Shown piece after piece: positions 27,328 to 36,989 of a stretch of 64,000 nucleotides of DNA (its first letter is position 1; every line of letters begins with the position of its first letter). Under the pieces are notes generated by a model, which did not search any database, was not told the origin of the DNA, and saw nothing but the letters and a program-made list of their open reading frames with translations. This DNA comes from Mangrovibacter phragmitis (GTDB lineage Bacteria; Pseudomonadota; Gammaproteobacteria; Enterobacterales; Enterobacteriaceae), in assembly GCF_001655675.1 (NCBI RefSeq), contig NZ_LYRP01000022.1, forward strand, positions 310,001 to 374,000. The letters are read 5' to 3'. The position numbers and the translations under genes were made by a program.

Positions 27328-28638
27328 ATGTCTGATACGAACAGAGCTCTGAACCGGCAGGATTATAAAACGTTGACTCTGGCTGCCCTGGGGGGTGCGC
27401 TGGAGTTTTATGATTTCATCATCTTTGTCTTTTTTGCGGCGGTGGTAGGGGCGCTGTTTTTTCCGGCAGATATGCCAGACTGGCTGCGGCAAGTGCAAAC
27501 ATTCGGTATTTTTGCTGCAGGTTATCTGGCGCGCCCATTAGGTGGTATTGTGATGGCGCACTTTGGTGATAAAGCTGGCCGTAAGCAGATGTTTACCCTG
27601 AGTATTTTACTCATGGCCCTCCCCACGCTCGCTATTGGTTTATTACCCACATACAACTCGTTGGGGGTGGCAGCACCATTGCTTTTGTTGCTAATGCGCG
27701 TATTGCAAGGGGCGGCGATTGGTGGTGAGGTTCCAGGTGCCTGGGTTTTTGTGGCAGAACATGTTCCTTCCAAACGCATTGGTATTGCCTGCGGAACATT
27801 GACCGCCGGGTTGACAGTGGGGATTCTGTTGGGCTCGGTTGTCGCGACTATCATTAATACTGCATTTACCAAAAGTGCCATTCATGACTGGGCCTGGCGT
27901 ATTCCTTTCTTTATTGGTGGGGGATTCGGTCTGGTCGCTATGTATTTGCGCCGCTGGTTGCAGGAAACTCCCGTATTTATTGAAATGCAGCGCCAAAAAG
28001 CGCTGGCTGAAGAATTGCCCCTGAAATCGGTTGTGATACATCACAAGAAAGCAGTGGCTGTTTCTATGCTGCTCACCTGGTTGTTGTCTGCCGGTATTGT
28101 CGTGGTTATCTTGATGTCACCCGTGTGGTTGCAAAAACAGACGGGCCTGGCTCCCGCATTAACACTACAGGCAAATAGTGTGGCTACTGTGATGTTGTGC
28201 ATGGGGTGCCTGGTAGCCGGGCTGGCGGCAGACCGCTTCGGCGCCAGCCGCACTTTTACTGTGGGGGGGATCCTGCTGGCAGTATCGTCATGGTGCTTCT
28301 ACCACCTTGCCACTGTTATGCCTGAGTACCTGTTTGAATTATATGGGCTGGCGGGTTTCAGCGTTGGTGTTGTAGGCGCGGTTCCTTTTGTTATGGTGCG
28401 GTCATTTCCGGCAGAAGTTCGGTTTACCGGCATTTCTTTTTCCTACAACTTTGCATACGCCATTTTCGGTGGCCTGACACCAGTACTGGTCACTGTCCTG
28501 ATGAGCATATCGCCTATGGCACCGTCATGGTATGTAGTGGCGCTATCATTACTTGGAATTGGTATTGGGCTGGTGTTACCTAATATGCTGGATAAAGCAA
28601 GCATGCAGGCGACGGAAAAAGCGGGGACAACCGCATGA
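27328..28638 (+). CDS. MHS-type major facilitator transporter
   Basis: 436 aa with about 12 membrane segments. GGALEFYDFIIFVFFAAVVG at the N-terminus and ARPLGGIVMAHFGDKAGRKQMF (loop 2-3) are hallmarks of the metabolite:H+ symporter (MHS) subfamily that includes ProP, KgtP and ShiA. QGAAIGGEVPGAWVFVAEH and LRRWLQETPVF are also family-typical. The substrate (organic acid, osmolyte or other) cannot be told from sequence. K-12 has no gene here between mog and satP. Start ATG 27328, though no good ribosome binding site is visible. Confidence 0.87.
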   Translation: MSDTNRALNRQDYKTLTLAALGGALEFYDFIIFVFFAAVVGALFFPADMPDWLRQVQTFGIFAAGYLARPLGGIVMAHFGDKAGRKQMFTLSILLMALPTLAIGLLPTYNSLGVAAPLLLLLMRVLQGAAIGGEVPGAWVFVAEHVPSKRIGIACGTLTAGLTVGILLGSVVATIINTAFTKSAIHDWAWRIPFFIGGGFGLVAMYLRRWLQETPVFIEMQRQKALAEELPLKSVVIHHKKAVAVSMLLTWLLSAGIVVVILMSPVWLQKQTGLAPALTLQANSVATVMLCMGCLVAGLAADRFGASRTFTVGGILLAVSSWCFYHLATVMPEYLFELYGLAGFSVGVVGAVPFVMVRSFPAEVRFTGISFSYNFAYAIFGGLTPVLVTVLMSISPMAPSWYVVALSLLGIGIGLVLPNMLDKASMQATEKAGTTA

Positions 28639-28642
28639 TAAA

Positions 28643-28668
28643 AAAGTGGCACTGTGATGTGCCACTTT
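28643..28668 (-). terminator. Terminator between the MHS transporter and satP
   Basis: A perfect 10-bp stem (aaagtggcac, loop of 6, gtgccacttt). On the minus strand it is followed by six T residues, making a good satP terminator; on the plus strand the T-run is short, so it is weaker for the transporter. Confidence 0.85.
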
Positions 28669-28688
28669 AACCATTTTTACCCTGTGAC

Positions 28689-29261
28689 TCAGTGATTTGA
28701 AGCGGCGCCGATTGGCAGAATGGTGCGACCAAATTGCTCGTTCAATACTTCGCCCATAGCCAGGTAAATCGCGCTTGCGCCACATACCAGCCCAATCCAG
28801 CCTGCAACATGAACAATGCTTTCGTTATCAGTCATATGCCCCAGACATAACAGCATAAACAGCACTGTCAGGCTCAGGAAGACAAATTGTAATGCGCGTG
28901 CGCCTTTCAGTGTGCCGAAGAACATAAACAGTGTGAATACACCCCACAAACCCAAATAGAGGCCGAGAAAATGTGGGTTTGCTGCGTCAGCAACGCCGAA
29001 GTGAGGTAATACAATAATTGCTACAAGGGTCAACCAGAAACTGCCGTAAGAGGTGAAAGCAGTTAGCCCAAATGTATTGCCTTTCTTAAATTCCAGCAGC
29101 CCTGCGAAGATTTGTGCAATACCGCCGTAAAAAATGCCCATGGCAAGAATAATACTATCCAGGGGATAAAACCCAATATTGTGCAGATTAAGCAGAACGG
29201 TAGTCATACCGAAGCCCATTAAACCCAGTGGAGCGGGGTTAGCCAGCGTAGTGTTGCCCAT
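28689..29261 (-). CDS. satP: Acetate/succinate:proton symporter SatP
   Basis: AceTr (GPR1/FUN34/YaaH) family inner membrane carrier for acetate and succinate. It is 190 aa with six membrane segments. The family signature NPAPLGLMGFGMTTVLLNLHN is at the N-terminus, and FGLTAFTSYGSFWLTL and LGLWGVFTLFMFFGTLK follow. E. coli SatP has 188 residues. It is divergent from dnaK. Confidence 0.95.
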   Translation of the reverse strand: MGNTTLANPAPLGLMGFGMTTVLLNLHNIGFYPLDSIILAMGIFYGGIAQIFAGLLEFKKGNTFGLTAFTSYGSFWLTLVAIIVLPHFGVADAANPHFLGLYLGLWGVFTLFMFFGTLKGARALQFVFLSLTVLFMLLCLGHMTDNESIVHVAGWIGLVCGASAIYLAMGEVLNEQFGRTILPIGAASNH

Positions 29262-29340
29262 AATGCCTCTAATAAAGTGAGTAAAACCAATAAAACTGTA
29301 GATTGCCCTTATAGGTCTGTCAGGGCGCAGTATCGTAATT

Positions 29341-29356
29341 AGTGTTTTATGTCACG
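29341..29356. promoter_or_regulatory. Possible CRP site upstream of satP
   Basis: agtgt-N6-tcacg matches 7 of 10 positions of the CRP consensus TGTGA-N6-TCACA and lies about 80 bases before satP. satP is catabolite-controlled in E. coli. The match is weak. Confidence 0.3.
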
Positions 29357-29403
29357 TCTATGATCCTATCGGCTATGAATTAAAAAATTTTTTTCACTCC
29401 CCC

Positions 29404-29431
29404 CTTGATGGTGAGTTGTATGCCCCCATCT
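29404..29431 (+). promoter_or_regulatory. Heat-shock (sigma-32) promoter of dnaKJ
   Basis: cccCTTGATg (-35, CTTGAT at 29404-29409) and CCCCATCT (-10, 29424-29431) are 14 bases apart. They match the sigma-32 pattern and the known E. coli dnaK P1. The transcript would have a leader of about 115 bases. Confidence 0.88.
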
Positions 29432-29551
29432 TCTGGTTATCGAAAGTTGTTGAATCTGAAAAAAAGACGGTAAAGGCAGTTGAAACACTGTTTTTTGGCC
29501 GCATAACAGGTTCACAACCACATGAAGCGATTTTTTAGTGGAGACGTTTAG

Positions 29552-31468
29552 ATGGGTAAAATTATTGGTATCGACCTGGGTACAACCAACTCTTGTGTAG
29601 CGATTATGGACGGCACCCAGGCACGAGTTCTGGAAAACGCTGAAGGTGATCGTACTACGCCTTCAATCATTGCTTATACTCAGGATGGTGAAACCCTGGT
29701 TGGTCAGCCGGCTAAACGTCAGGCAGTGACTAACCCGCAAAACACCTTGTTTGCGATTAAACGCCTGATTGGTCGCCGCTTCCAGGATGAAGAAGTTCAG
29801 CGCGATGTAACTATTATGCCGTACAAAATCCTGGCTGCTGATAATGGCGATGCATGGCTGGACGTGAAAGGCCAAAAAATGGCTCCGCCGCAGATTTCTG
29901 CTGAAGTTTTGAAAAAAATGAAAAAGACAGCAGAAGACTACCTGGGTGAACCCGTAACTGAAGCTGTTATCACTGTCCCTGCTTACTTCAACGATGCTCA
30001 GCGTCAGGCAACTAAAGATGCTGGCCGTATCGCAGGGCTGGAAGTAAAACGTATTATCAACGAACCTACTGCCGCTGCACTGGCTTACGGCCTGGATAAA
30101 GAAACCGGTAACCGTACTATCGCTGTGTACGACCTGGGTGGCGGTACTTTCGACATCTCTATCATTGAAATTGATGAAGTTGATGGCGAAAAAACCTTCG
30201 AAGTTCTGGCAACCAACGGTGATACTCACCTGGGTGGTGAAGACTTCGACAGCCGTCTTATCAACTATCTGGTTGACGAATTTAAGAAAGATCAGGGTAT
30301 CGATCTGCGTAACGACCCGCTTGCGATGCAGCGTCTGAAAGAAGCGGCAGAAAAAGCAAAAATTGAGCTGTCTTCTGCACAGCAAACTGATGTGAACCTG
30401 CCGTATATCACTGCAGATGCCACTGGCCCGAAACACATGAACATCAAAGTGACTCGTGCCAAACTGGAATCTTTGGTTGAAGACCTGGTTTCACGCTCAA
30501 TTGAACCGTTGAAAGTTGCACTGCAGGATGCTGGTTTGTCTGTATCCGATATCAACGACGTTATCCTGGTTGGTGGTCAGACTCGTATGCCAATGGTTCA
30601 GAAGAAAGTTGCTGAATTCTTTGGTAAAGAACCACGTAAAGACGTTAACCCGGATGAAGCCGTTGCAATTGGTGCTGCGGTTCAGGGTGGTGTTCTGACT
30701 GGTGATGTTAAAGACGTTCTGCTGCTGGATGTTACGCCGTTGTCGTTGGGTATTGAAACCATGGGTGGTGTGATGACTGCGCTTATCACTAAAAACACCA
30801 CTATCCCGACTAAACACAGCCAGGTGTTCTCTACAGCGGAAGATAACCAGTCAGCAGTGACCATCCATGTTCTGCAGGGTGAGCGTAAACGTGCGGCTGA
30901 TAACAAATCTCTGGGGCAGTTTAACCTGGATGGTATCAACCCGGCGCCGCGTGGTATGCCGCAAATCGAAGTTACCTTCGATATCGATGCTGACGGTATT
31001 CTGCACGTTTCTGCAAAAGACAAAAACACTGGTCGTGAGCAGCAGATTACTATCAAAGCCTCTTCTGGTTTGAATGAAGATGAAATCCAGAAAATGGTAC
31101 GTGAAGCAGAAGCTAACGCTGAATCTGACCGTAAGTTTGAAGAACTGGTTCAGACCCGTAACCAGGCCGACCATTTGCTGCACAGCACCCGTAAGCAGGT
31201 GGAAGAAGCTGGCGACAAACTGCCGGCAGATGACAAAACTGCAATCGAAGCTGCTTTGAGTGACCTGGATAAAGCACTGAAAGGTGAAGATAAAGCAGAG
31301 ATCGAAGCAAAAATGCAGGCGCTGGCTCAGGTTTCTGCAAAACTGATGGAAATTGCTCAGCAGCAGCATGCTCAGCAGCAGGCTGATACGGGTTCAGCGG
31401 ATAGCAATGCTGCACAAGACGACGATGTTGTCGATGCAGAATTTGAAGAAGTTAAAGATAAAAAATAA
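29552..31468 (+). CDS. dnaK: Chaperone DnaK (Hsp70)
   Basis: ATP-dependent Hsp70 that binds exposed hydrophobic peptides together with DnaJ and GrpE, and feeds back on sigma-32. It is 638 aa, the E. coli length. The nucleotide-binding domain (1-385) has [12 protein letters not shown] and [15 protein letters not shown] with the autophosphorylated Thr; the beta-sandwich substrate domain begins about 393 ([19 protein letters not shown]); the helical lid ends in [11 protein letters not shown]. Codons are strongly biased, as expected for high expression. dnaJ follows after an unusually long spacer. Confidence 0.98.
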   Translation: MGKIIGIDLGTTNSCVAIMDGTQARVLENAEGDRTTPSIIAYTQDGETLVGQPAKRQAVTNPQNTLFAIKRLIGRRFQDEEVQRDVTIMPYKILAADNGDAWLDVKGQKMAPPQISAEVLKKMKKTAEDYLGEPVTEAVITVPAYFNDAQRQATKDAGRIAGLEVKRIINEPTAAALAYGLDKETGNRTIAVYDLGGGTFDISIIEIDEVDGEKTFEVLATNGDTHLGGEDFDSRLINYLVDEFKKDQGIDLRNDPLAMQRLKEAAEKAKIELSSAQQTDVNLPYITADATGPKHMNIKVTRAKLESLVEDLVSRSIEPLKVALQDAGLSVSDINDVILVGGQTRMPMVQKKVAEFFGKEPRKDVNPDEAVAIGAAVQGGVLTGDVKDVLLLDVTPLSLGIETMGGVMTALITKNTTIPTKHSQVFSTAEDNQSAVTIHVLQGERKRAADNKSLGQFNLDGINPAPRGMPQIEVTFDIDADGILHVSAKDKNTGREQQITIKASSGLNEDEIQKMVREAEANAESDRKFEELVQTRNQADHLLHSTRKQVEEAGDKLPADDKTAIEAALSDLDKALKGEDKAEIEAKMQALAQVSAKLMEIAQQQHAQQQADTGSADSNAAQDDDVVDAEFEEVKDKK

Positions 31469-31469
31469 T

Positions 31470-31697
31470 CGCCCAACTTGCGGGCGCGGTCATACAAGCG
31501 TTTATGATCGGTAACCAGCACGGGCGTAGAGGCAACTCCACGCCCGTGTACGTATGTCAGGCGACTTAATTCTGCAGTTTGGTTTTATCTTCAGATTAGG
31601 TATGAGCCGTTCCCGGCAATGTTTTCTGGCTGCCTGCTCACTGGGTAGTGAGGCATTTGCCTGATGTAGCGATAACTGTAGTGCCTGTGGAACAGGC
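31470..31697 (+). other. Structured spacer between dnaK and dnaJ
   Basis: The 247-base gap contains four stem-loops. cgccc/gggcg is at 31470-31486. A 9-bp stem with a further 3-bp stem and GCAA tetraloop (cacgggcgt with acgcccgtg) is at 31519-31548. ctcact/agtgag is at 31637-31652, and gcctgt/acaggc at 31683-31697, just before the dnaJ ribosome binding site. None has a T-run, so dnaJ should be cotranscribed. They could be processing or mRNA-stability elements, or belong to a small RNA. Confidence 0.55.
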
Positions 31698-31715
31698 TCT
31701 AAGGGCAGACACACA

Positions 31716-32861
31716 ATGGCGAAGAAAGACTATTACGAGGTTTTGGGCGTTCCGAAAACAGCGGAAGAGCGTGAAATCAAAAAGGCTTACAAGCGCCTGG
31801 CAATGAAATATCACCCTGACCGTAATCAGGGCGATAAAGACGCCGAAGCAAAATTTAAAGAAATAAAAGAAGCTTACGAAATTCTCACTGATGCACAGAA
31901 ACGTGCCGCATATGACCAGTATGGTCATGCTGCTTTTGAGCAAGGCGGTATGGGTGGTGGTGGTTATGGGGGTGGTGGCTTCGGCGGTGGCGGTGCTGAT
32001 TTCAGCGACATCTTTGGTGATGTATTCGGCGATATCTTTGGCGGTGGCCGCAGAACGCGGGCCGCGCGTGGCGCTGATTTGCGTTACAACATGGAATTAA
32101 CGCTGGAAGAAGCTGTCCGTGGCGTGACAAAAGAAATCCGTATTCCAACGCTGGAAGAGTGTGATGTCTGCCATGGTAGTGGTGCGAAACCCGGGTCGAA
32201 TCCGCAAACCTGCCCAACCTGTCATGGTTCAGGCCAGGTTCAAATGCGCCAGGGCTTTTTCACTGTGCAGCAAACCTGTCCGCATTGCCAGGGGCGTGGG
32301 TCGATTATCAAAGATCCCTGCAACAGTTGCCATGGCCACGGTCGTGTCGAAAAGAGCAAAACCTTGTCTGTTAAAATTCCGGCAGGGGTGGACACCGGCG
32401 ACAGAATCCGTCTGTCAGGTGAAGGTGAAGCAGGGGAGCATGGCGCACCAGCCGGGGACCTGTATGTTCAGGTTCAGGTTAAACAGCACCCAATCTTTGA
32501 ACGTGAAGGCAACAACCTGTACTGTGAAGTCCCAATTAATTTTGCCATGGCAGCACTGGGGGGCGAAATTGAAGTACCAACCCTGGATGGACGGGTGAAA
32601 CTAAAAGTACCGGGAGAAACACAGACGGGTAAGCTGTTCCGGATGCGTGGTAAGGGTGTGAAATCTGTGCGTGGTGGCGCCCAGGGGGATTTGCTGTGCC
32701 GGGTTGTAGTGGAAACTCCGGTTGGTCTCAATGATCGCCAAAAACAGCTACTGCAAGAATTACAGGAAAGCTTTGGTGGACCGACTGGCGAAAAAAATAG
32801 CCCCCGTTCCAAGAGCTTTTTCGATGGCGTCAAAAAATTCTTCGATGACTTAACCCGCTAA
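31716..32861 (+). CDS. dnaJ: Chaperone DnaJ (Hsp40)
   Basis: Co-chaperone that delivers substrates to DnaK and stimulates its ATPase. It is 381 aa against 376 in E. coli. The J domain (1-70) has HPD at residues 33-35. A Gly/Phe-rich stretch (about 77-107; [17 protein letters not shown]) follows. Four CxxCxGxG zinc repeats ([32 protein letters not shown]) fall at about 150-215. The C-terminal substrate domains come after. A terminator ends the operon. Confidence 0.97.
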   Translation: MAKKDYYEVLGVPKTAEEREIKKAYKRLAMKYHPDRNQGDKDAEAKFKEIKEAYEILTDAQKRAAYDQYGHAAFEQGGMGGGGYGGGGFGGGGADFSDIFGDVFGDIFGGGRRTRAARGADLRYNMELTLEEAVRGVTKEIRIPTLEECDVCHGSGAKPGSNPQTCPTCHGSGQVQMRQGFFTVQQTCPHCQGRGSIIKDPCNSCHGHGRVEKSKTLSVKIPAGVDTGDRIRLSGEGEAGEHGAPAGDLYVQVQVKQHPIFEREGNNLYCEVPINFAMAALGGEIEVPTLDGRVKLKVPGETQTGKLFRMRGKGVKSVRGGAQGDLLCRVVVETPVGLNDRQKQLLQELQESFGGPTGEKNSPRSKSFFDGVKKFFDDLTR

Positions 32862-32894
32862 TTGCCATAATAAATGTAATGCAGGTCATCTGAT

Positions 32895-32936
32895 AAAACC
32901 CGGGTCGGCTTACACTGATTCGGGTTTTCCTTTTTT
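32895..32936 (+). terminator. dnaJ terminator
   Basis: aaaacccg (32895-32902) pairs with cgggtttt (32921-32928), followed by ccttttttg. It lies 33 bases past the dnaJ stop. The loop is 18 bases, longer than usual. Confidence 0.72.
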
Positions 32937-33008
32937 GTATTTCGTACCACGCTGAATATGACACAGAAGTAAACAATACGAAAAATACAACCTTACTCCC
33001 GCTGAATG

Positions 33009-33055
33009 ATCGTAAAAACCGAAGTTACTACCTTATATAACCTGCTTTTTACGAT
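33009..33055. repeat. Perfect 10-bp inverted repeat upstream of nhaA
   Basis: atcgtaaaaa (33009-33018) and tttttacgat (33046-33055) flank 27 bases and end 74 bases before the nhaA start. nhaA is activated by the LysR-type regulator NhaR, encoded next to it, and LysR regulators use spaced dyads, so this is a candidate NhaR site. The assignment is inference. Confidence 0.5.
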
Positions 33056-33129
33056 GAGTTTCTCCCGCTATGCTTATTAACAGTTCTATTAAACCGAAAT
33101 GTATAACAGTGAATGTTAGGTTGTAATTC

Positions 33130-34299
33130 ATGACGAAATTCATAAAACGTTTTTTTAGTAGTGATGCGTCTGGTGGCGTGATTCTCATCATTGCGGCGGC
33201 TCTGGCTATGTTAATGGCTAATTTGGGCGCAACCAGCCAGGCTTATCAGTCCTTCCTGTCTCTGCCTGTGGAGTTCCGGTTTGGCTTACTGGAGATCAAT
33301 AAGAACCTGCTGTTGTGGGTGAATGATTTCCTGATGGCTATCTTCTTCCTGGTCATAGGGCTGGAAGTGAAACGCGAAATGATGGTGGGGTCGTTGGCAA
33401 GCCTGCGCCAGTCCTCTTTCCCGGCTATCGCGGCTGTGGGAGGTATGGTAGTGCCTGCACTGGTTTATTTGTTATTTAACGGTGCAGACCCGGTGACCCG
33501 TGAAGGCTGGGCGATTCCTGCCGCGACAGATATTGCCTTCGCACTGGGAATTTTGGCGTTACTGGGTAACCGTGTACCGGCATCATTAAAAATATTTTTG
33601 ATGGCGTTAGCTATCATTGATGATCTGGGTGCCATCATTATTATCGCGCTATTTTATACCAGTGACCTTTCAGTGATGTCGTTACTGGTGGCCGCAGCCG
33701 CAGTTGCGGTGTTAGTTGTACTGAACCTGCTCAATGTACGGCGTACCGGGGTTTATATTCTGGTAGGGGCTGTGTTGTGGGGAGCAGTGCTGAAGTCAGG
33801 CGTTCATGCTACCCTTGCCGGGGTGATTGTTGGCTTCCTTATCCCATTGAAAGAAAAAGATGGGCACTCGCCAGCTCGTGAACTTGAGCATGTGTTGCAC
33901 CCGTGGGTGGCCTATTTGATTTTGCCCTTGTTCGCCTTCGCCAACGCAGGTGTGTCGTTAGCGGGCGTCGATGTGAACGGTATGTTCTCTGTTCTGCCTC
34001 TGGGCATTATTGCTGGCTTGTTTATTGGTAAACCCGTAGGCATTGCACTGTTTAGTTGGCTGGCAATTAAACTGAAGCTTGCCGCCTTGCCGGAAGGCAC
34101 TACGGGCAAAGATATTTTGGCCATTGGTGTGCTGTGCGGTATTGGTTTCACCATGTCAATTTTTATCGCGTCACTGGCGTTTGGCGACCTGGATCCGATG
34201 CTTATCAATCTTGCTAAGTTGGGGATTCTGGTTGGCTCTGTTATTGCCGCAATCACCGGATATGCCTTGTTACGTGCAAGGAGTGCCGCACGTACCTGA
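33130..34299 (+). CDS. nhaA: Na+/H+ antiporter NhaA
   Basis: Inner membrane electrogenic antiporter (2 H+ in, 1 Na+ or Li+ out) for sodium and alkaline pH tolerance. It is 389 aa with 12 membrane segments. The ion-binding acids are present: D134 in [10 protein letters not shown] and the pair D164/D165 in [11 protein letters not shown] (one position later than E. coli because of one extra N-terminal residue). FIGKPVGI holds the functional Lys. nhaR follows. Confidence 0.96.
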   Translation: MTKFIKRFFSSDASGGVILIIAAALAMLMANLGATSQAYQSFLSLPVEFRFGLLEINKNLLLWVNDFLMAIFFLVIGLEVKREMMVGSLASLRQSSFPAIAAVGGMVVPALVYLLFNGADPVTREGWAIPAATDIAFALGILALLGNRVPASLKIFLMALAIIDDLGAIIIIALFYTSDLSVMSLLVAAAAVAVLVVLNLLNVRRTGVYILVGAVLWGAVLKSGVHATLAGVIVGFLIPLKEKDGHSPARELEHVLHPWVAYLILPLFAFANAGVSLAGVDVNGMFSVLPLGIIAGLFIGKPVGIALFSWLAIKLKLAALPEGTTGKDILAIGVLCGIGFTMSIFIASLAFGDLDPMLINLAKLGILVGSVIAAITGYALLRARSAART

Positions 34300-34326
34300 T
34301 GTATCATTTTTTTAAGTGAGCAATGC

Positions 34327-34352
34327 CCACTGCCACCAGGAGGTGGCAGTGG
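34327..34352 (+). other. 11-bp perfect hairpin between nhaA and nhaR
   Basis: ccactgccacc, loop agga, ggtggcagtgg. It starts 27 bases past the nhaA stop and ends 26 bases before the nhaR start. No T-run follows, so it is more likely an intra-operon stabilizer or attenuating hairpin than a full terminator. Confidence 0.6.
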
Positions 34353-34378
34353 TGTAATCATTATCAGGGAGTGACAAA

Positions 34379-35284
34379 ATGTCTCATGTAAACTTTAACC
34401 ACTTGTATTATTTCTGGCATGTCTACAAGGAAGGATCTGTTGTAGGTGCTGCAGAGGCGCTGTATTTGACGCCTCAAACCATTACCGGGCAAATCAAAGC
34501 GCTGGAGGAACGTTTACAAGGAAAGTTATTCAAACGAAAGGGGCGTGGCCTGGAACCCAGTGAACTGGGTGAACTGGTGTTCCGCTATGCGGACCGTATG
34601 TTCACGTTAAGCCAGGAGATGCTGGATATCATCAATTATCGCAAAGAGTCACATCTATTGTTTGATGTCGGGGTGGCCGATGCCTTGTCCAAGCGCCTGG
34701 TCAGTGGAGTACTGGATGCTGTTGTGGTCGAGGATGAGCAAATTCATTTACGTTGCTTTGAGTCCACCCATGAAATGCTGCTGGAACAACTTGGTCAGCA
34801 TAAGCTGGATATGATTATTTCTGATTGTCCTATAGATTCGACCCAGCAAGAGGGGTTGTTCTCAGTCAAAATTGGCGAGTGCAGTGTTAGCTTTTGGGGG
34901 CAACATCCGTTGCCACACCAGGCTTTTCCTGCCTGCCTGGAGGAGCGTAAGCTGTTAATACCCGGGCGACGCTCTATGCTGGGACGGCAAATCCTTAACT
35001 GGATTAATTCGCAGGGGCTGAAGGTGGAAATTCTGGGTGAGTTCGACGATGCGGCGCTAATGAAAGCTTTTGGTGCGGCGCACAACGCGATCTTTGTGGC
35101 TCCTACACTGTATGGGCAGGATTTTTATCAGGACGAAAATATTACCGAGATAGGGCGTATCGACAACGTAATGGAAGAGTATCATGCCATTTTTGCTGAA
35201 CGTATGATTCAGCATCCGGCAGTACAGCGTATCTGCAATCGTGATTACAGCGCCTTGTTTCGCCTGCCCGAAAAAGTGACCTGA
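34379..35284 (+). CDS. nhaR: Transcriptional activator NhaR
   Basis: LysR-family regulator that activates nhaA in response to sodium. It is 301 aa, the E. coli length. The N-terminal winged helix-turn-helix is [33 protein letters not shown] (about 15-47), followed by the linker helix and the periplasmic-binding-protein-like sensor domain. The start follows a good ribosome binding site (caggga). It is probably cotranscribed in part with nhaA. Confidence 0.96.
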   Translation: MSHVNFNHLYYFWHVYKEGSVVGAAEALYLTPQTITGQIKALEERLQGKLFKRKGRGLEPSELGELVFRYADRMFTLSQEMLDIINYRKESHLLFDVGVADALSKRLVSGVLDAVVVEDEQIHLRCFESTHEMLLEQLGQHKLDMIISDCPIDSTQQEGLFSVKIGECSVSFWGQHPLPHQAFPACLEERKLLIPGRRSMLGRQILNWINSQGLKVEILGEFDDAALMKAFGAAHNAIFVAPTLYGQDFYQDENITEIGRIDNVMEEYHAIFAERMIQHPAVQRICNRDYSALFRLPEKVT

Positions 35285-35303
35285 GACTTTATGTCAGAGC
35301 AAT

Positions 35304-35331
35304 AAAAAAACCGGCTTGCGCCGGTTTTTTT
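35304..35331. terminator. Bidirectional terminator between nhaR and rpsT
   Basis: ccggc, loop ttgc, gccgg, flanked by seven A on one side and seven T on the other. It serves both convergent genes, 20 to 30 bases from each stop. Confidence 0.92.
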
Positions 35332-35352
35332 ATAAAGCAACAACAAACAATA

Positions 35353-35637
<285 letters not shown>

Positions 35638-35663
35638 CTATGTGGACGATTCAAAGGCCGAGG

Positions 35664-35692
35664 AATATGCCCTCTTAGCCTTCTTTTGTCAA
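35664..35692 (-). promoter_or_regulatory. rpsT promoter
   Basis: On the minus strand TTGACA (35692-35687) and CATATT (35669-35664) are 17 bases apart, about 50 bases before the rpsT start, and resemble the main E. coli rpsT promoter. The G+C-rich bases after the -10 fit stringent control of a ribosomal gene. Confidence 0.75.
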
Positions 35693-35887
35693 TGGATTTG
35701 TGCAAATAAGCGCCGTTAATGAAGCGGCACCTGTTACCTGATTGTGGCGCAAGATTCTATCAGTTTGCGTGCTGCGAATATAGTCCTGCAGTGAGAAAAT
35801 TGTACCCAGTAAGGTGCTTTTTACACAAAAAGAACGGCCTTTAGCCTGAAGGCGGGCAGTTTATCGCTTACCAGCATCAATCGCGGG

Positions 35888-35916
35888 TTAACCTTAACCG
35901 CTGTACAAGGTATAAT
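35888..35916 (+). promoter_or_regulatory. ribF promoter
   Basis: TATAAT at 35911-35916 with ttaacc 17 bases upstream (35888-35893), 29 bases before the ribF start. The -10 is perfect and the -35 weak. It probably drives the ribF-ileS-lspA-fkpB-ispH cluster. Confidence 0.6.
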
Positions 35917-35945
35917 CCGCCAATTTCCACAGTTTTGAGCCAGTC

Positions 35946-36881
35946 ATGAAGCTGATACGCGGCATACATAATCTCAGTCAGATACCTCGCGGATGTGTGT
36001 TAACCATCGGAAATTTCGATGGTGTTCATCGTGGTCACCAGGCTTTACTGCAAGGGTTGTGTGCGGAAGGGGCAAAACGTCAACTACCGGTTGTCGTGAT
36101 GATCTTTGAACCGCAACCGCTTGAGTTATTTGCCGGTGAAAGTGCGCCTGCGCGGTTAACGCGTTTGCGTGAAAAGTTACGCTATCTGGCTGACAGTGCA
36201 GTGGATTATGTCCTGTGTGTCCGCTTTGACAGGCGTTTTGCCGCACTGACAGCGCAGCAATTTATTGCTGATTTGCTGGTTGACCGGCTCGGTGTCAAAT
36301 TACTGGCGGTAGGGGATGATTTCCGCTTTGGTGCTGGTCGCCAGGGTGATTTCCTGTTATTACAGCAGGCAGGTAAAGAGTATGGGTTCGATGTCACCAG
36401 TGCACAAACCTATTGCCATGACGGGTTACGCATCAGCAGCACTTCTGTGCGCCAGGCCTTAAAAGAAGATGACCTTGCCCAGGCAGAAAAACTGCTGGGA
36501 CATCCCTTTGTTATTTCCGGCCGTGTTGTGCATGGTGATGAATTGGGCAGAACGATTGGTTTTCCCACGGCTAATTTACCATTGCGCCGCCAGGTCTCAC
36601 CGGTTAAAGGTGTGTTTGCTGTAGAAGTTAACGGGTTAGGAGACTCTCCTGTCCCTGGTGTGGCGAACATTGGCACACGCCCCACGGTTTCAGGGGTGCG
36701 CCAGCAGTTGGAAGTGCACCTGCTGGATACCAATATGAATTTGTACGGGCGCCATATTGATGTTGTGTTACGTCATAAAATTCGCAATGAACAGCGATTT
36801 GCATCACTTGACGCACTGAAAACGCAAATCGCAAAAGATGAAAGTACGGCCCGGGTATTGTTAGGGCTGAATGTTGAATAA
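35946..36881 (+). CDS. ribF: Bifunctional riboflavin kinase / FAD synthetase RibF
   Basis: Makes FMN from riboflavin and then FAD. It is 311 aa against 313 in E. coli. The N-terminal nucleotidyltransferase-like FAD synthetase domain has IGNFDGVHRGHQAL, and GLRISSTSVRQAL closes it. The C-terminal riboflavin kinase domain (from about 185) has GRTIGFPTANLPL. ileS follows 108 bases downstream. Confidence 0.96.
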   Translation: MKLIRGIHNLSQIPRGCVLTIGNFDGVHRGHQALLQGLCAEGAKRQLPVVVMIFEPQPLELFAGESAPARLTRLREKLRYLADSAVDYVLCVRFDRRFAALTAQQFIADLLVDRLGVKLLAVGDDFRFGAGRQGDFLLLQQAGKEYGFDVTSAQTYCHDGLRISSTSVRQALKEDDLAQAEKLLGHPFVISGRVVHGDELGRTIGFPTANLPLRRQVSPVKGVFAVEVNGLGDSPVPGVANIGTRPTVSGVRQQLEVHLLDTNMNLYGRHIDVVLRHKIRNEQRFASLDALKTQIAKDESTARVLLGLNVE

Positions 36882-36989
36882 CAGGGGCGCGTATGACAGA
36901 CGCGAGGCCCCGGTGGCGGTGAGTTTCTGAGCACCGGCGTAATCCCAGAGCGGGTTATTAATCAAACCGAAGACGGAATAGAAAATCTA

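Noticed and set aside
29663-30436. 257-codon open frame antisense to dnaK
   Set aside because: Long antisense frames opposite dnaK are a known by-product of its biased codons; the translation is Cys/Phe/Ser-rich and without a domain.
31940-32000. Short GGTGGT-like tandem repeat
   Set aside because: It encodes the Gly/Phe-rich linker of DnaJ and is expected for the family; it is not a CRISPR or other repeat array.
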